DNA of 64,000 bases. Source: Paracoccaceae bacterium. GTDB lineage: Bacteria; Pseudomonadota; Alphaproteobacteria; Rhodobacterales; Rhodobacteraceae. The DNA is taken from assembly GCA_019090795.1 (NCBI GenBank), contig JAHRVG010000028.1, positions 1 to 64,000 on the forward strand, read 5' to 3'. Below, piece after piece: positions 50,310 to 58,228 of the stretch. Below the pieces are notes generated by a model, which saw nothing but the letters and a program-made list of their open reading frames with translations, had not been told where the DNA came from and searched no databases. Position numbers and translations under genes: made by a program. The stretch's first letter is position 1. Each line of letters starts with the position of its first letter.

Positions 50310-50349
50310 ACGCATTAACACATAGCGCTATTAGCATGTGTTAATGCGT
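50310..50349. promoter_or_regulatory. Large palindrome with perfect 14-bp arms between cysG and yeeE-like genes
   Basis: ACGCATTAACACAT-agcgctattagc-ATGTGTTAATGCGT. Confidence 0.8.
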
Positions 50350-50365
50350 CTGGGAACATATTTTC

Positions 50366-51805
50366 CTAGAGCGAGTCTTTGGGGGCCAGCGACATCGAGA
50401 ATTTGGCGTCCTGATTGTCAGTGAACCAGCGTAATTTGTCGCGCAGGTTTACGACGCCGCCGATGATGATGATTGAGGGGCCTTTGAACCGGGCTTCTGT
50501 GGCTTTTTCGTACAGATCACTGATGGTGCCCGTAACAATCCGCTGGTTTGGCCGCGTGCCGTTGTCGATGATTGCGGCGGGGGTTTGGGGGTCTGCACCA
50601 TGTTCGGCAAAGCCTTCGGAAAGGATTTTCAGGCTCGACAGTCCCATGTAGATCGCGACGGTCTGGTTGGGGCGCAGCAAAACTTCCCAATCCAGTTCTA
50701 ACACGCCGTCTTTGCCGTGGGCGGTGATGAAAATGCAGGATTGTGCGTAATCGCGGTGGGTGAGCGGGATGCCCGAGTAGGTGGAACAGCCAGAAGCAGC
50801 GGAAATGCCGGGAACGACCTGAAAAGGGATTTTATGTTCGGCCAGCATTTCAATTTCTTCGCCGCCACGCCCAAAGATGAACGGATCACCGCCTTTGAGG
50901 CGCAACACCCGCTTACCCTCTTTTGCAAGGCGCACCATCAGGGCTGAGATGTCCTCTTGGAACATGGTGTGGTGGTCGGGGCGTTTGCCCACGTAAATGC
51001 GCTCTGCGTCGCGGCGGATCAGTTCCAGAATTCCATCGCCGACCAAGCGGTCGTAAAGCACCACATCGGCCCGCTGCATCAAACGCAGCGCGCGGAAAGT
51101 GAGCAGGTCAGGATCGCCGGGGCCTGCGCCGACAAGGAAGACTTCGCCTTGGGCTGAGGGATCTTGACCGGATTGCATGTCGGTTAGGGTCTGTTGTAAT
51201 TGCGCCTTAGCTCCTTCGACGTCACCCGAAAGGAAGCGGTCCCCAACGGGGCCGTCGATCATGGCTTCCCAGAAACGGCGTCGGCCACGGGTTTGCTTGA
51301 TGCCGGAAAGCACCTGATCGCGGAACTTGCCAAGAAACCCGGCCATGCGGCCATAGGCGGGGGGCAGCATGGATTCGATGCGCGCGCGCAGGATGCGGGC
51401 GATAACGGGGGCGGTGCCACCCGAGCTGATGGCGATAACAAGCGGCGATCGATCAACAACTGACGGGGTGATGAAATCGCAATACTCGCAAACATCTGCC
51501 ACATTGGCGAGCACGCCTTCTGCCTTGGCGGCGTCAAACAGGATTTTGTCGCGGGATCCAATTTCGGACGCGCCATAGGCAACAATTGCGCCTTTGAAAT
51601 CCGCAGCCTCTGCTGTTCGCGCGTGGTGGGTCAAATCCGGGTTGTCGCGAAAAGCGTTGAATTCGTCGCTGAGGATTTCATCAAACACATGAACCTTGGC
51701 CCCGGCCAGCAGCGCCCGTTCCACGCGCCGCGCCGCGACAGTGGTGCCACCGTCGACGATGACTTTTTTGTCGCGAATGTCCAGAAAGATGGGGAGAAAG
51801 TCCAT
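50366..51805 (-). CDS. cysG: Siroheme synthase (precorrin-2 dehydrogenase/ferrochelatase + uroporphyrinogen-III C-methyltransferase)
   Basis: VIVDGGTTVAARRVERALLAGA; FLVGAGPGDPDLLTFRALRLMQRADVVLYDRLV; LKGGDPFIFGRGGEE. Confidence 0.93.
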   Translation of the reverse strand: MDFLPIFLDIRDKKVIVDGGTTVAARRVERALLAGAKVHVFDEILSDEFNAFRDNPDLTHHARTAEAADFKGAIVAYGASEIGSRDKILFDAAKAEGVLANVADVCEYCDFITPSVVDRSPLVIAISSGGTAPVIARILRARIESMLPPAYGRMAGFLGKFRDQVLSGIKQTRGRRRFWEAMIDGPVGDRFLSGDVEGAKAQLQQTLTDMQSGQDPSAQGEVFLVGAGPGDPDLLTFRALRLMQRADVVLYDRLVGDGILELIRRDAERIYVGKRPDHHTMFQEDISALMVRLAKEGKRVLRLKGGDPFIFGRGGEEIEMLAEHKIPFQVVPGISAASGCSTYSGIPLTHRDYAQSCIFITAHGKDGVLELDWEVLLRPNQTVAIYMGLSSLKILSEGFAEHGADPQTPAAIIDNGTRPNQRIVTGTISDLYEKATEARFKGPSIIIIGGVVNLRDKLRWFTDNQDAKFSMSLAPKDSL

Positions 51806-51820
51806 GGCTTGCCTCTTGGG

Positions 51821-52033
51821 TTAGCTGTCGTGTTCCTTGGCCCAATCCTGCAACTGGGCGCCAAAAGCGGCGGCATTCGCAGGATCGAGTTCGAAGATGG
51901 TAAAACGGCGGTTTTCGCGCAGGGTAATACGCAGCATGTTCAGCCCGTTGTCGTGGGCGACATTTTTAAGGGTGACGTGCTTATTGAATGGAAATTCGAA
52001 TTTGGCCACATCGGTTATGATTTCTTCAGTCAT
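51821..52033 (-). CDS. Small conserved-looking protein of unknown function (70 aa)
   Basis: Overlaps upstream CDS by 8 nt; tightly packed in dioxygenase-cysG operon. Confidence 0.6.
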   Translation of the reverse strand: MTEEIITDVAKFEFPFNKHVTLKNVAHDNGLNMLRITLRENRRFTIFELDPANAAAFGAQLQDWAKEHDS

Positions 52034-52223
52034 ATTTTAACCCCCGTGCAAAAATCGCCTCTAGCCGCCATTCCCATTTCTTGGGGGTATCGCGGTAATC
52101 GGGCTTTAGGTCAAACTCGATGAACATTTGGCCGGATTCGGCGGCATGTGCAATCAGTAGTTCGAGTTTTTCAAAAGTATCCACCTCTGGATGCTGAATA
52201 ATAAGATCGCTGAGCTTTGCCAT
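52026..52223 (-). CDS. Small acidic protein of unknown function (65 aa)
   Basis: Tight spacing to flanking genes; MAKLSDLIIQHPEVDTFEKLELLIAHAAESGQMFIEFDLKPDYRDTPKKWEWRLEAIFARGLKYD. Confidence 0.6.
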   Translation of the reverse strand: MAKLSDLIIQHPEVDTFEKLELLIAHAAESGQMFIEFDLKPDYRDTPKKWEWRLEAIFARGLKYD

Positions 52224-52226
52224 TGT

Positions 52227-53180
52227 TTATTTCCCCTGTACGCGATTGTGAAAGCGAACACGCATCATCAGGCGTTCACTTGGTTTCGTCATATTTGCGT
52301 CAAAACCGGTGCGGTTGTGAAGCGAATTATTGCACAAAACCCCGACGCCGGATTGCATATGTATGGTTTGGATAAACGGTTCATCCGAGGCCAGCAGCTC
52401 TGTCAGAAACGCGACAGCCTCGGCTGTGATAGCATCCTCACGCCAGGCAATCGAGCGGGTTCGGGCGGTGTAGCGCATTTCCAGCTTACCGGTTTGCGGG
52501 TCAATGGCGAAAACCGGGCCGATGCTGACCGGACGGATTTTACCATTGCCTTCGTCATTCTCCGGGATGGTCATCGCTTGCGGGTGGGACAGCGCGGTTA
52601 TGTAATCCGGGTTGGCATCGCGCAGGCGGATATAAGCAATTTCGGGGTCGAGAAGCTGGTTTTTGCCACCACTTTCTGCAGCGCGTGCGCAATGCAAAAC
52701 CATGGCGCGAATTTTCTGGTCTGGGCCATTGTAATAGCCATCGGTGTGCCAGTTAATTGGGCGTTTGGAATAGGGGATATAGCCCTTCTTGCCCGCTGAT
52801 TCTGATTCCTGTAGCGAAACAATACCATCATTTCCCGCTGATCTGTGCTTTTCCGCGATGCGCAGGCCAAGGCTGTCGGCAAATTGCCGCAGCCGAGAAG
52901 ATATCCGCTCGGGGGCGGTTTCATGTGCCATGTCACGATAGAGAACGGCATTGGAAATATCGCATCTGTTGCAGATTTCCTCACTTTCGTTCGGCTTCAG
53001 ATTCGCGATGTCCTCAATCGGAATAATAAGAGTTTCTTTCGCTAATTCAGATGCTTGCTGTAGTTTTTTTGCGCGCCACTCAGAGTAGCCAGCGGCACTC
53101 AAAAAATCCTTACTGTTTTTATCGGAAATTGAGGTGTTTTTATCAACCATAGTTGGTATTTCCTCGTGTGACGGTTTCAA
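52227..53180 (-). CDS. TauD/TfdA family Fe(II)/2-oxoglutarate dioxygenase-like protein
   Basis: INWHTDGYYN HxD motif; GVLCNNSLHNRTGF distal His region. Confidence 0.75.
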   Translation of the reverse strand: MKPSHEEIPTMVDKNTSISDKNSKDFLSAAGYSEWRAKKLQQASELAKETLIIPIEDIANLKPNESEEICNRCDISNAVLYRDMAHETAPERISSRLRQFADSLGLRIAEKHRSAGNDGIVSLQESESAGKKGYIPYSKRPINWHTDGYYNGPDQKIRAMVLHCARAAESGGKNQLLDPEIAYIRLRDANPDYITALSHPQAMTIPENDEGNGKIRPVSIGPVFAIDPQTGKLEMRYTARTRSIAWREDAITAEAVAFLTELLASDEPFIQTIHMQSGVGVLCNNSLHNRTGFDANMTKPSERLMMRVRFHNRVQGK

Positions 53181-53242
53181 GAATTGGTCGGAAACGTGAC
53201 GTTTAAGGCCCTTTTGAGGGGCTATGATAATTGCATACCATT

Positions 53243-53293
53243 ATATTCAAAAAATGAAATATAAAAAACCTTTACATTCAAAAAAGAAAATAT
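53243..53293. promoter_or_regulatory. Two direct-repeat candidate operators in tauD-like/dsrA divergent region, 31-bp spacing
   Basis: ATATTCaaaaaatgAAATAT (53243-53262) and ACATTCaaaaaagaAAATAT (53274-53293). Confidence 0.55.
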
Positions 53294-53461
53294 AAAATAA
53301 ATCCAAGAGGACGCCTGCATATTGTCATACCGATTCATGATCACACGACAAGTTACCCAAGTACGGCTTTAGGTGTTCTTTTAACATTTGGGGTGTAAGC
53401 CCTAACGTATAGTAAAATTGGTGCGCGCGCGCCGAGGTAAAGCAAAAGAGGGAGACTTGTT

Positions 53462-54748
53462 ATGAAAGACGGCGAACCACACGACGGTAAAACCGAAGAA
53501 GTAGAAATTCACCCAACCCCGATGTTGGATCAGTTGGAAGACGGCCCGTGGCCAAGTTTTGTAACCGGGCTTAAGCGCCTGAGGGATTCCAAGGGCGAGC
53601 GTTATGCGCCAATGGTAAATGACCTGATGGGTCAGTTGAACCACTCCTATGAAAATCGCAAAGGGTATTGGAAGGGTGGCGTTGTATCCGTTTACGGTTA
53701 TGGCGGTGGTATTATCCCGCGTTACTCCGAAGTTGCAGACAAGTTCCCCGAGTCGAAAGAATTCCACACTCTGCGGGTCATGCCTCCTCCGGGTTTTCAT
53801 TATACCACTGATTTGCTGCGCAAGATGTGTGATATCTGGGAAGAGCACGGCTCTGGCCTGATCGCGTTCCACGGCCAATCCGGCGACATCATGTTCCAGG
53901 GTTGTACCACCGAGAAAACACAGGTTGCTTTTGATGAGCTTAACAAGATCGGCTTTGATCTTGGCGGTGCTGGCCCCGCATTGCGGACCGCCATGAGCTG
54001 CGTTGGCGCTGCCCGTTGCGAGCAGTCCTGCTTGAACGAGGCGCGCGCACACCGCGGTATTATTAATTCCTTGCTGGATGAGATGCACCGCCCTTCGCTG
54101 CCATACAAATTCAAGTTCAAATTCTCAGGTTGTGGCAATGACTGCGTGAACGCGATCCACCGTGCGGACTTTGCGGTGATCGGCACTTGGCGTGACGACA
54201 TGAAGGTTAATCAGGAAGAAGTTAAGAAGCACGTCGCCAAGGTTGGGCGTAAGTACGTGATTGACACAGTTATCTCTATGTGTCCGACACGCGCTTTGTC
54301 GTTGCATGATGATGATACGCTGGAAGTAGACAACAAAAGCTGCGTACGTTGTATGCACTGTATCAACGTAATGACCAAAGCCCTGTCGCCTGGTGACGAC
54401 AAAGGTGCTTCAATCATGATCGGCGGCAAGCGTTCGCTGAAAGTGGGCGATATGATGGGCATTATGATTAAGCCGTTTATCAAGCTGGAAACCGAAGAGG
54501 ACTATGAGGCTTTGGAGGAGTTTGCCGAGGAATGCGTTGAATTCTTTGCAGATAACGCATTGGAGCACGAGCGAGTCGGTGAAACCATTGATCGTATTGG
54601 CTTGCCTGCCTTCCTTGAGGCAGTTGACGTCGATGTTGATCCCAACATGGTCAACCATCCGCGAACTTCCAGCTATGTTCGTACCGACGATTTTGATGAA
54701 GAGGCCGAGAAGTGGTTTGAGCGCAAAGCGGAAATGGCTAGCGAATAG
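53462..54748 (+). CDS. dsrA: Reverse-type dissimilatory sulfite reductase alpha subunit
   Basis: KGYWKGGVVSVYGYGGGIIPRY; SCVGAARCEQSCLNE; KFSGCGNDCVNAI; ferredoxin domain CVRCMHCIN. Confidence 0.97.
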   Translation: MKDGEPHDGKTEEVEIHPTPMLDQLEDGPWPSFVTGLKRLRDSKGERYAPMVNDLMGQLNHSYENRKGYWKGGVVSVYGYGGGIIPRYSEVADKFPESKEFHTLRVMPPPGFHYTTDLLRKMCDIWEEHGSGLIAFHGQSGDIMFQGCTTEKTQVAFDELNKIGFDLGGAGPALRTAMSCVGAARCEQSCLNEARAHRGIINSLLDEMHRPSLPYKFKFKFSGCGNDCVNAIHRADFAVIGTWRDDMKVNQEEVKKHVAKVGRKYVIDTVISMCPTRALSLHDDDTLEVDNKSCVRCMHCINVMTKALSPGDDKGASIMIGGKRSLKVGDMMGIMIKPFIKLETEEDYEALEEFAEECVEFFADNALEHERVGETIDRIGLPAFLEAVDVDVDPNMVNHPRTSSYVRTDDFDEEAEKWFERKAEMASE

Positions 54749-54815
54749 CTGCGCGTGAATTTGGACGAAATTGTATCCCTGTCGCAGTGGTCTGCGCAGG
54801 GTTAGGGAGAAAATT

Positions 54816-55898
54816 ATGAGCACTGAAAGAGTAACACCAAGAGCTGCTGACGAGTTGGGCGTGCCTGATCACATCCAGTACATGCACCCGACACTTGTGA
54901 AAAACCACGGCAACTGGGATTGGCATGACCGCCCACGCCCCGGTGTTCTGCACCACGTTTCCAAAACGGGCGATGAAGTCTGGACTGTTCGCGCTGGTAC
55001 ACAGCGCCAGATGGACGTTTACACCATTCGCACGCTTTGCGACATTGGCGACGATTTCGCAGATGGTCACGTGCGGTTTACAACCCGTTCCAACATCGAA
55101 TTCATGGTCACTGACCAAGCCAAGGTTGATCCGTTGATCGCCGCACTCAGCGAGCACGGTTTCCCTGTAGGCGGCACCGGCGCATCCGTTTCGATGGTTT
55201 CCCACACCCAAGGTTGGCTACACTGCGATATTCCGGGCACCGATGCTTCGGGTGTTGTTAAGGGCCTGATGGACATGCTGCACGGTGAATTCATCGACGA
55301 AAAGATGCCGAACCGCGTGCGGATCACCACATCTTGCTGTCAGATCAATTGTGGCGGCCAAGGCGATATTGCGATTAACGTGCAATACACCAAGCCACCG
55401 AAAATCAACCATGATCTGGTTGCCAACGTTTGTGAACGCCCCGCTGTTGTGGCGCGCTGTCCCGTTGCGGCGATCCGCCCTGCGATGGTTGACGGCAAGC
55501 CGACACTGGAAGTTGACGAGAAGAAGTGTATTTGCTGTGGTGCCTGTTACCCTCCTTGCCCACCGATGCAAATCAATGGTGACGATTCAACCAAGATTGC
55601 GATCTGGGTTGGCGGCAAGCACTCTAATGCTCGGACTAAGCCAACCTTTCATAAGCTGGCAGTTGCCAACTTGCCCAACAACGCACCGCATTGGCCCGAG
55701 GTTAACGCAGTCGTAAAGCGCATTGTTGAGGCCTACAAAACTGATGCCAAGCATTGGGAACGTATGGGGGAATGGATCGACCGTATCGGTTGGGGCCGTT
55801 TCTTTGAACTGACCGATCTGGCGTTCACCAAACACCACTTGGACACATGGACTGGCGCTCGCAAGTCAATGAATACGTCCGCTCACATCCACTTCTAG
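54816..55898 (+). CDS. dsrB: Reverse-type dissimilatory sulfite reductase beta subunit
   Basis: TTRSNIEFMV; TTSCCQINCGGQGDIAINVQYTKPP; CICCGACYPPCPPM. Confidence 0.97.
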   Translation: MSTERVTPRAADELGVPDHIQYMHPTLVKNHGNWDWHDRPRPGVLHHVSKTGDEVWTVRAGTQRQMDVYTIRTLCDIGDDFADGHVRFTTRSNIEFMVTDQAKVDPLIAALSEHGFPVGGTGASVSMVSHTQGWLHCDIPGTDASGVVKGLMDMLHGEFIDEKMPNRVRITTSCCQINCGGQGDIAINVQYTKPPKINHDLVANVCERPAVVARCPVAAIRPAMVDGKPTLEVDEKKCICCGACYPPCPPMQINGDDSTKIAIWVGGKHSNARTKPTFHKLAVANLPNNAPHWPEVNAVVKRIVEAYKTDAKHWERMGEWIDRIGWGRFFELTDLAFTKHHLDTWTGARKSMNTSAHIHF

Positions 55899-55908
55899 GA
55901 GCAATCAA

Positions 55909-56301
55909 TTGAAGTTCGGAATCGTAGTTAGCGAAGGCCCTTATACGCATCAGGCGTCGGATTCGGCATATCATTTTGTCAAAGCCGCGCTTGAAGCAGG
56001 CCATAAAGTCCCTCGTGTGTTCTTTTACCACGACGGGGTGAACGTCGCGACCAGCCTGTCCGTCCCGCCACAGGACGAACGCAATATTCAGCAACAATGG
56101 AGTGCTATTGCCAAAGATCACGGTGTTGATCTGGTGGTGTGTATCGCTGCCGCGCAGCGTCGCGGGATGCTGGATGAGAACGAGGCCAAGCGTCAGGGCA
56201 AAGACGCCCATAATATCGCCGAAGGGTTCCGGATTTCCGGTCTCGGGCAATTGATTGAAATGGGCATCGAGACAGACCGTCTGATGACATTCGGGGATTA
56301 G
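55909..56301 (+). CDS. dsrE: DsrE sulfur-relay subunit (TTG start)
   Basis: KFGIVVSEGPYTHQASDSAYHFVKAALEAGHKVPRVFFYHDGV; VVCIAAAQRRG with conserved Cys. Confidence 0.95.
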   Translation: MKFGIVVSEGPYTHQASDSAYHFVKAALEAGHKVPRVFFYHDGVNVATSLSVPPQDERNIQQQWSAIAKDHGVDLVVCIAAAQRRGMLDENEAKRQGKDAHNIAEGFRISGLGQLIEMGIETDRLMTFGD

Positions 56302-56310
56302 GGGAAAAGC

Positions 56311-56721
56311 ATGGAAGATGATGTAAAAAAGTTCCTCTACGTGAATCGCAAAGCGCCTTATGGTACGATTTACGCGCTGGAAAGTCTGGAAGTCGTGCTG
56401 ATTGGTGCCGCTTTTGATCAGGATGTGTCTTTGGCATTCCTTGATGATGGTGTGTTTCAGTTGACCAAGTCGCAGGACACCAAGGAAATTGGCGTAAAGA
56501 ACTTCTCGCCAACTTTTCGGGCGCTCGGCGATTACGAGGTCACCAAGCTGTACGTCGAGAAAGAATCTCTAGATGAACGCGGCCTGACGCTGGATGATCT
56601 GCAGGAAATTACGTGGGAAGACGAAGATGATGATTATGAGGAAAAGCCCTCGATCCGCATCGTTACCCGCGCCGAGATGGCTGATGTGATGGCCGACCAA
56701 GACGTAATTTTGAGCTTTTGA
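56311..56721 (+). CDS. dsrF: DsrF sulfur-relay subunit
   Basis: LYVNRKAPYGTIYALESLEVVLIGAAFDQDVSLAFLDDGVFQL. Confidence 0.93.
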   Translation: MEDDVKKFLYVNRKAPYGTIYALESLEVVLIGAAFDQDVSLAFLDDGVFQLTKSQDTKEIGVKNFSPTFRALGDYEVTKLYVEKESLDERGLTLDDLQEITWEDEDDDYEEKPSIRIVTRAEMADVMADQDVILSF

Positions 56722-56730
56722 GGGACGACA

Positions 56731-57039
56731 ATGGCAACTTTACACACAGTTAACAAATCGCCCTTCGCTAACCAGTCTTTGCTGAGTTGTTTGGCCCACG
56801 CCAAAGATGGTGATACAGTGCTGATGATTGAGGATGGCGTTTACGGCGCTGCCTCGGGAACCGGTTTGGCAGATGCCATGGTGGCAATGGCCAGCCGTGT
56901 TGCGCTGGTTGCATTGCAACCAGACCTGAATGCACGTGGTATTGCAGCAGCACGCTTGCTGGATGGCGTAAAAACAACCGACTACGCAGGCTTTGTGGAA
57001 CTGGCTGCCAGCCATGACCGCACGCAAGCTTGGCTCTAA
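56731..57039 (+). CDS. dsrH: DsrH sulfur-relay subunit
   Basis: ATLHTVNKSPFANQSLLSCLAHAKDGDTVLMIEDGVYGA; position after dsrEF. Confidence 0.93.
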   Translation: MATLHTVNKSPFANQSLLSCLAHAKDGDTVLMIEDGVYGAASGTGLADAMVAMASRVALVALQPDLNARGIAAARLLDGVKTTDYAGFVELAASHDRTQAWL

Positions 57040-57074
57040 TTTACGAATAAAGAAAACCCCGAAAGGAACACCAA

Positions 57075-57407
57075 ATGGAATATGAAGTAAACGGTACAAC
57101 AATCGAAGCAGACGAAGAAGGCTATATCACTAACTTGGGTGAGTGGACCAATGATCTGGCTGGCGTTATTGCCACCGCAGAAGAAATCGACATGACCGAA
57201 GAGCATTGGGCAGTCGTGAACTTTCTGCGTGAGTACTATGAAGAGTACCAAATCGCGCCCGCTGTACGGGTTCTGATCAAATCGATAAAAAAATCCTTGG
57301 GCAAAGAGGTTGGCAACAATAAGTACATGTACGAGTTGTTCCCCTATGGCCCCGCCAAGCAAGCCTGTAAAATTGCAGGTCTGCCTAAGCCTACTGGCTG
57401 TATCTAA
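57075..57407 (+). CDS. dsrC: DsrC/TusE family sulfur carrier
   Basis: C-terminal arm LFPYGPAKQACKIAGLPKPTGCI with both conserved Cys. Confidence 0.97.
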   Translation: MEYEVNGTTIEADEEGYITNLGEWTNDLAGVIATAEEIDMTEEHWAVVNFLREYYEEYQIAPAVRVLIKSIKKSLGKEVGNNKYMYELFPYGPAKQACKIAGLPKPTGCI

Positions 57408-57415
57408 ACCACATT

Positions 57416-57449
57416 AAACCCCAGAATTAATCTGTTAATTCAGGGGTTT
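57416..57449 (+). terminator. Long stem-loop between dsrC and dsrM (attenuator/terminator-like)
   Basis: AAACCCCAGAATTAA-tctg-TTAATTCAGGGGTTT, 15-bp arms with one A-A mismatch. Confidence 0.8.
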
Positions 57450-57469
57450 ATCGTCTGGGAGGAAGTAAA

Positions 57470-58225
57470 GTGTTGTCAACGCTATTTGCAGTGCTGTTCT
57501 ATGTTGCGACGATCCTCCTGATCGTTGGTACAGGGATGAAGGTGTTGAAATACGCCCGCACCCCTGCGCCGCTAAAGATTCCCGTGTCCCCTGCGCCGCG
57601 TACCCGTCGAGGTGTGATCGTTCGCATGGGGCGCGAAGTTACCCTGTTTCAAAGCCTGTTTAAATCCAACCGCTGGATTTGGATTTTCGCAATGCTGTTC
57701 CACTGGGGCATGTTGCTGGTTCTGTTGCGCCATCTGCGCTATTTCACTCAACCGGTATGGTGGTGGGTCGAGCTGATCCAGCCCTTTGGCATCTATGCTG
57801 GATTTGCGATGGTTGCGGGCTTGGTAGGGCTGCTGGTGCGTCGTATTGCTATTCAGCGAATCCGCTATATTTCCAGCCCGTCGGATTATCTGATGTTGCT
57901 GCTGATCATTGGCATTGGCCTGACCGGCCTTGGCATGAAATTTGCCATGCCCGTGGATATTGTTGCCGTGAAAGTATTTTTCCTTGGTCTGATGCGGTTT
58001 GAAATCAATCCGTTGCCGATGCACCCCGGCCTGCTGATCCACCTCGGCTTGGTTGCGACCTTGATGATCATCTTCCCGATCAGCAAACTGATGCACGCGC
58101 CAGGCCTGTTCTTTGCGCCCAGCCGTACACAAGTCGACAACGCCCGCGAGTTTCGGCATCTGTCGGCATGGGCCAGCCAGTTGCCACCATTGCCTGAGGG
58201 CATCCCGACAGAAGAGAAGGGTTAA
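57470..58225 (+). CDS. dsrM: DsrM membrane cytochrome b-type subunit (GTG start)
   Basis: NarI-like multi-TM protein directly upstream of dsrK. Confidence 0.9.
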   Translation: MLSTLFAVLFYVATILLIVGTGMKVLKYARTPAPLKIPVSPAPRTRRGVIVRMGREVTLFQSLFKSNRWIWIFAMLFHWGMLLVLLRHLRYFTQPVWWWVELIQPFGIYAGFAMVAGLVGLLVRRIAIQRIRYISSPSDYLMLLLIIGIGLTGLGMKFAMPVDIVAVKVFFLGLMRFEINPLPMHPGLLIHLGLVATLMIIFPISKLMHAPGLFFAPSRTQVDNAREFRHLSAWASQLPPLPEGIPTEEKG

Positions 58226-58228
58226 CCG

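Noticed and set aside
52191-52799. 202-aa plus-strand ORF opposite the dioxygenase
   Set aside because: Overlaps the better supported TauD-like gene; no domain and no RBS.
53402-54088. 228-aa minus-strand ORF opposite dsrA
   Set aside because: Antisense shadow of well-supported dsrA; no recognisable domain.
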